A stretch of 64,000 bases of DNA from Leptotrichia sp. oral taxon 847 (GTDB taxonomy: Bacteria > Fusobacteriota > Fusobacteriia > Fusobacteriales > Leptotrichiaceae). Below, one piece after another: positions 61,620-64,000 of the stretch. A program made the position numbers and the translations under genes. The stretch covers positions 868,001 through 932,000 of the forward strand of contig NZ_CP014231.1 in assembly GCF_001553645.1 (NCBI RefSeq), given 5' to 3'. The first letter of the stretch is position 1. Every line of letters begins with the position of its first letter. The notes beneath the pieces were generated by a model. It searched no databases. It was not told the DNA's origin and saw only the letters and a program-made list of their open reading frames with translations.

Positions 61620-61870
61620 CAACTGTAAATGTCACTTTTTATGAAATACACTGTTTTAATTCGACACCACATGGATGTACTAGAATATTTTGGAACAAAT
61701 AAAAAACTTCTATCTTAAGTTTCTTATCTATTCCATAAACTTCTATAATAACCATTTTTCTGTTCTTTTTAACAAAAATATTATCCTGTATAAAAAATGC
61801 TTAAATGGTCATAAAAATAAGGGAAAAATAATGGTCTATTTCCTTTAGAAAATAATACAAAATTTGTCTT
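61620..61870 (-). repeat. Degenerate intergenic repeat (copy B) in the spacer before the tRNA operon
   Basis: The 360-base spacer holds the tRNA promoter and, from about 61640 to 61850, decayed sequence. On the minus strand a 40-codon fragment reads VIIEVYGIDKKLKIEVFYLFQN and ends at a stop at about 61640. Its DNA matches copy A at 15057-15100 (ATAAGAAACTTAA...AGAAGTTTTT). The copies diverge elsewhere. I take it for transposon debris of unknown family. Confidence 0.4.
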
Positions 61871-61878
61871 TAAAATTT

Positions 61879-63462
61879 TTATTTTCTTTTGACTTTCTTC
61901 TGAAAATTCATCCATTCAAACACGTTTTTAAATATTTTTCCATGTAAACTAGCTTTCTTGTTTCCACCTTTTCCAGCGTTACTTGGCTCAAATCCAAAAG
62001 TTTTGGTATCTTTAGAATTTTTTATTTTATCTCTATTTTGCACTCCTTCTACTTGATTATTTAAAAAATATATCCACGAAAAATGCCCTGGAAATCTAGA
62101 ATTTGGCTCATCTGTTCCTATCACATTTTCATAGTATGAATACCACGCATTATCCGCTCCGGCCTTCAATAAATCTCTGTATGTTGGAAGTGAGAACTTT
62201 TGTGGCGTTACAATTCTATCATCTGCCGTTGCAATAAACCAAACTGGTGTTTTTTTCATTTTTTGAATTTTTTCCTTTGTTACCCATAATTTCTTTGTTT
62301 CTTTAAATTTTGAAACTGCACTATTTTCCCCGCCTGCAGAAACTTCAATATCATTTATTTTATAAGTTCCGTCAGTATTTCTCGCATATTCATAATAAGC
62401 ATACGCCTCACAAATTGGTACAGCCGCTGCAAAATAGTCTGGATAATTAATTATCATATTTACTGTCATATATCCGCCGTTTGAATCTCCAGCAAGATAA
62501 ATTCTTTCTGTATCAACAGAAGGATTATGTTTCACATATTCTTTAATCGTATCCATCAAAATTTGTGTATATCGTGAAATTCCACTTCCATTACCATTTG
62601 TCCCGTCACCTTCATCCATCCAGTAAGTAGGCGACTGCACAGCTAGCACAAATGCCCCCTTCGTATCACTTCCACTCGTAGTAAAATATTTCTGAATTTC
62701 CTCTTTTGCAAGTGCCGAAGTTTCTGTTCCCAAAATATCAATATCAGGATCATCTCCACCTTCACCTTGTCCATGAAGCCAAATAATTAATGGTTTTTTC
62801 TCACCTTTTTTCAAATTTTCAGGCTCATATGCAGCCATTTCCAATTTCAAATTTTCCATCTTTTTAGTAATCGGATTTTTGTAATTTCCACTAAATGAAC
62901 TTCTGTAATTAAATAATGCTGTATCATTTGAAATACGATTATTAATTACATCTTCCTTTTTATTAATCGCATAATCTTTCCTATCAACAGTAACTTTTCC
63001 ATCAATTTCTACAACATATTCTTTCGCCCATTCATTAAAAAATTTCTTAATATTATATGAAAACGGCGATCCTTCATATTTCAAAGTCTTCTGATTAAAT
63101 ACATTTTCCAATTCAAGCGTAACAATTCCAGTATCAAAGGCTTTTTCCCCCTTACCATCTGAAATATATACATTAGTTACCTTTCTCTCAACTCCATTAG
63201 TCTTGACCTTCCAATTATTTTTATCAAGCCCAGTAATTCGATAATCATCCATTTGCAAAATAATTTTACTCACGGTAGGCCCACTTTCAAAACCTTTTAC
63301 AAAAATACTGATTTTCTTTACTCCATCATAATTCGGTAATTTCACGGACTTTTCACTTACCTTCCTAAAATTTCTTGTTTTCGCATCGATCTTTTTAGCA
63401 CTATTCCCGACTACTCCAATCGCTAAGAGAAAAAATATTGCAGTCATTAAGCTTTTTTTCAT
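61879..63462 (-). CDS. Secreted alpha/beta-hydrolase, esterase/peptidase-like, 527 aa
   Basis: Signal peptide MKKSLMTAIFFLLAIGVVG. An N-terminal beta-rich domain (about 45-190) of unknown type follows, then an alpha/beta-hydrolase domain (about 195-500). The oxyanion-hole motif is in LIIWLHGQGEGGDD and the nucleophile Ser in LAGDSNGGYMTVN. A catalytic Asp (TADDRIVTP) and a late His (FPGHFSWIY) are in the expected order. This resembles carbohydrate esterase CE1/polyhydroxybutyrate-depolymerase-like or prolyl oligopeptidase-like secreted enzymes. The substrate cannot be told. The C-terminal 60 residues are basic. Confidence 0.85.
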   Translation of the reverse strand: MKKSLMTAIFFLLAIGVVGNSAKKIDAKTRNFRKVSEKSVKLPNYDGVKKISIFVKGFESGPTVSKIILQMDDYRITGLDKNNWKVKTNGVERKVTNVYISDGKGEKAFDTGIVTLELENVFNQKTLKYEGSPFSYNIKKFFNEWAKEYVVEIDGKVTVDRKDYAINKKEDVINNRISNDTALFNYRSSFSGNYKNPITKKMENLKLEMAAYEPENLKKGEKKPLIIWLHGQGEGGDDPDIDILGTETSALAKEEIQKYFTTSGSDTKGAFVLAVQSPTYWMDEGDGTNGNGSGISRYTQILMDTIKEYVKHNPSVDTERIYLAGDSNGGYMTVNMIINYPDYFAAAVPICEAYAYYEYARNTDGTYKINDIEVSAGGENSAVSKFKETKKLWVTKEKIQKMKKTPVWFIATADDRIVTPQKFSLPTYRDLLKAGADNAWYSYYENVIGTDEPNSRFPGHFSWIYFLNNQVEGVQNRDKIKNSKDTKTFGFEPSNAGKGGNKKASLHGKIFKNVFEWMNFQKKVKRK

Positions 63463-63491
63463 AATTTTCTCACTTTCTCTATTTTAATTTT

Positions 63492-64000
63492 TTACAATCG
63501 ATATTTCCTAGCTTCCAAAACTCTATCCAAAATTACAATCGCCGTAGCCGCCTCCAATACTGGCACTGCTCTCGGTACTATTATTGGATCATGTCTTCCA
63601 TGAACTTCCAAAATATCATTTTTCTTAGTTTCAAGATTCACAGTTTTTTGTGCTTTTTCAATTGAAGCCGTCGGTTTTATCGCCACTTTAAATGAAATTG
63701 GCATTCCAGTCGTTATTCCACCTATAATTCCACCGTTATTATTTGTAAATGATTTTATTTCTCCATTTTCATCAAAATACATCTCATCATTTGCTTCGTA
63801 CCCTGTCATTTCTGTAATTCCAAAGCCTGCCCCAAACTCTATTCCTTTTGTAGCCGGCACCGAGAAAATCATTCTCGAAAGCTCACTTTCCATTGACTCA
63901 AAATATGGATCTCCTATTCCCGCAGGAAGTCCTGTAACCATAAGTTCCACAATTCCACCAAGTGAATTTTTTTCTTCCCTAGTTTTTTCTACAGCCTTCT
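63492..64000 (-). CDS. aroC: Chorismate synthase, C-terminal part (5' end off window)
   Basis: The minus strand is open from the window edge down to 63492. It encodes the C-terminal half of chorismate synthase: LMVTGLPAGIGDPYFESMESELSRM, FSVPATKGIEFGAGF, NNNGGIIGGITTGMPISF and GRHDPIIVPRAVPVLEA are conserved FMN/EPSP-site segments. The enzyme makes chorismate from EPSP, the last step of the shikimate pathway. The start codon lies beyond 64000. It is followed by the secreted hydrolase gene after 29 bases. Confidence 0.97.
   Translation of the reverse strand, partial: KAVEKTREEKNSLGGIVELMVTGLPAGIGDPYFESMESELSRMIFSVPATKGIEFGAGFGITEMTGYEANDEMYFDENGEIKSFTNNNGGIIGGITTGMPISFKVAIKPTASIEKAQKTVNLETKKNDILEVHGRHDPIIVPRAVPVLEAATAIVILDRVLEARKYRL

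Noticed and set aside
1-64000. CRISPR array, rRNA operon or prophage
   Set aside because: No regularly spaced repeats, no rRNA-like sequence and no phage structural genes were seen.

Overview
The window looks like chromosomal DNA from an A+T-rich, Gram-negative anaerobe of the Fusobacteriota, most likely Leptotrichia or a close relative. This is judged from the very low G+C, the strong Phe/Lys/Asn/Ile bias of the proteins, an autotransporter with a C-terminal outer-membrane barrel, and a FabK/nitronate monooxygenase-type flavoprotein. No 16S rRNA gene is present, so the taxonomic call is an inference.

Layout. (1) Positions 1-14909 hold part of a conjugation-type IV secretion system (T4SS). 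One minus-strand operon, from a consensus promoter at 5713-5741, encodes a VirB2-like pilin, VirB11 ATPase, VirB8/TrbF-like protein, an unknown protein and the VirD4/TraG coupling protein, which runs off the left edge. A divergent plus-strand pair encodes an NlpC/P60 wall hydrolase and an unknown protein. A second minus-strand operon, from a promoter at 14941-14969, encodes a TraF-type S26 peptidase, three unknown proteins and three tandem VirB6/TrbL-like membrane proteins. Two genes of the first operon (virB8-like and virD4) appear to be out of frame at 7-base A/T tracts near their starts. VirB4, VirB9 and VirB10 are not visible and may lie beyond the left edge. An IS200/IS605-type relic sits at about 7200-7515. 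(2) 15000-19200: peroxide defence (AhpC with a long, highly paired leader, then a stand-alone AhpF N-terminal-domain protein), a TetR-controlled flavodoxin-fold pair and a small zinc-ribbon protein. (3) 19250-32220: aspS, hisS, a GH57 branching enzyme, a lipid-kinase-like protein, an M23 peptidase, a Spherulin-4/autotransporter fusion and two envelope proteins. (4) 32300-41010: a MetE-like methyltransferase, then an ascorbate-family PTS with a split transketolase and a BglG/MtlR-type regulator, then a LysR regulator. (5) 41100-48430: a DUF2339/DUF3999/LemA/DUF2207 membrane cluster and an NmrA-type oxidoreductase. (6) 48470-55370: an accessory/defence zone holding a HaeIII-type restriction-modification pair (predicted GGCC), leuS, and a tightly coupled AAA ATPase plus putative PD-(D/E)XK nuclease pair. 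(7) 55440-64000: a response regulator, a YoaK-type membrane protein, a FabK/nitronate monooxygenase-like operon, a Crp/Fnr regulator, an eight-tRNA operon, a secreted esterase-like protein and the 3' part of aroC.

Small mobile debris is scattered between genes: tnpB-like 3' relics, a degenerate repeat pair (15057-15245 and 61690-61850), and two short inverted-repeat elements (33633-33747 and 47453-47541). The points most worth following are the ATPase/nuclease pair, the divergent T4SS with its two tract-associated frame breaks, the ahpC leader, and the Spherulin-4 autotransporter.
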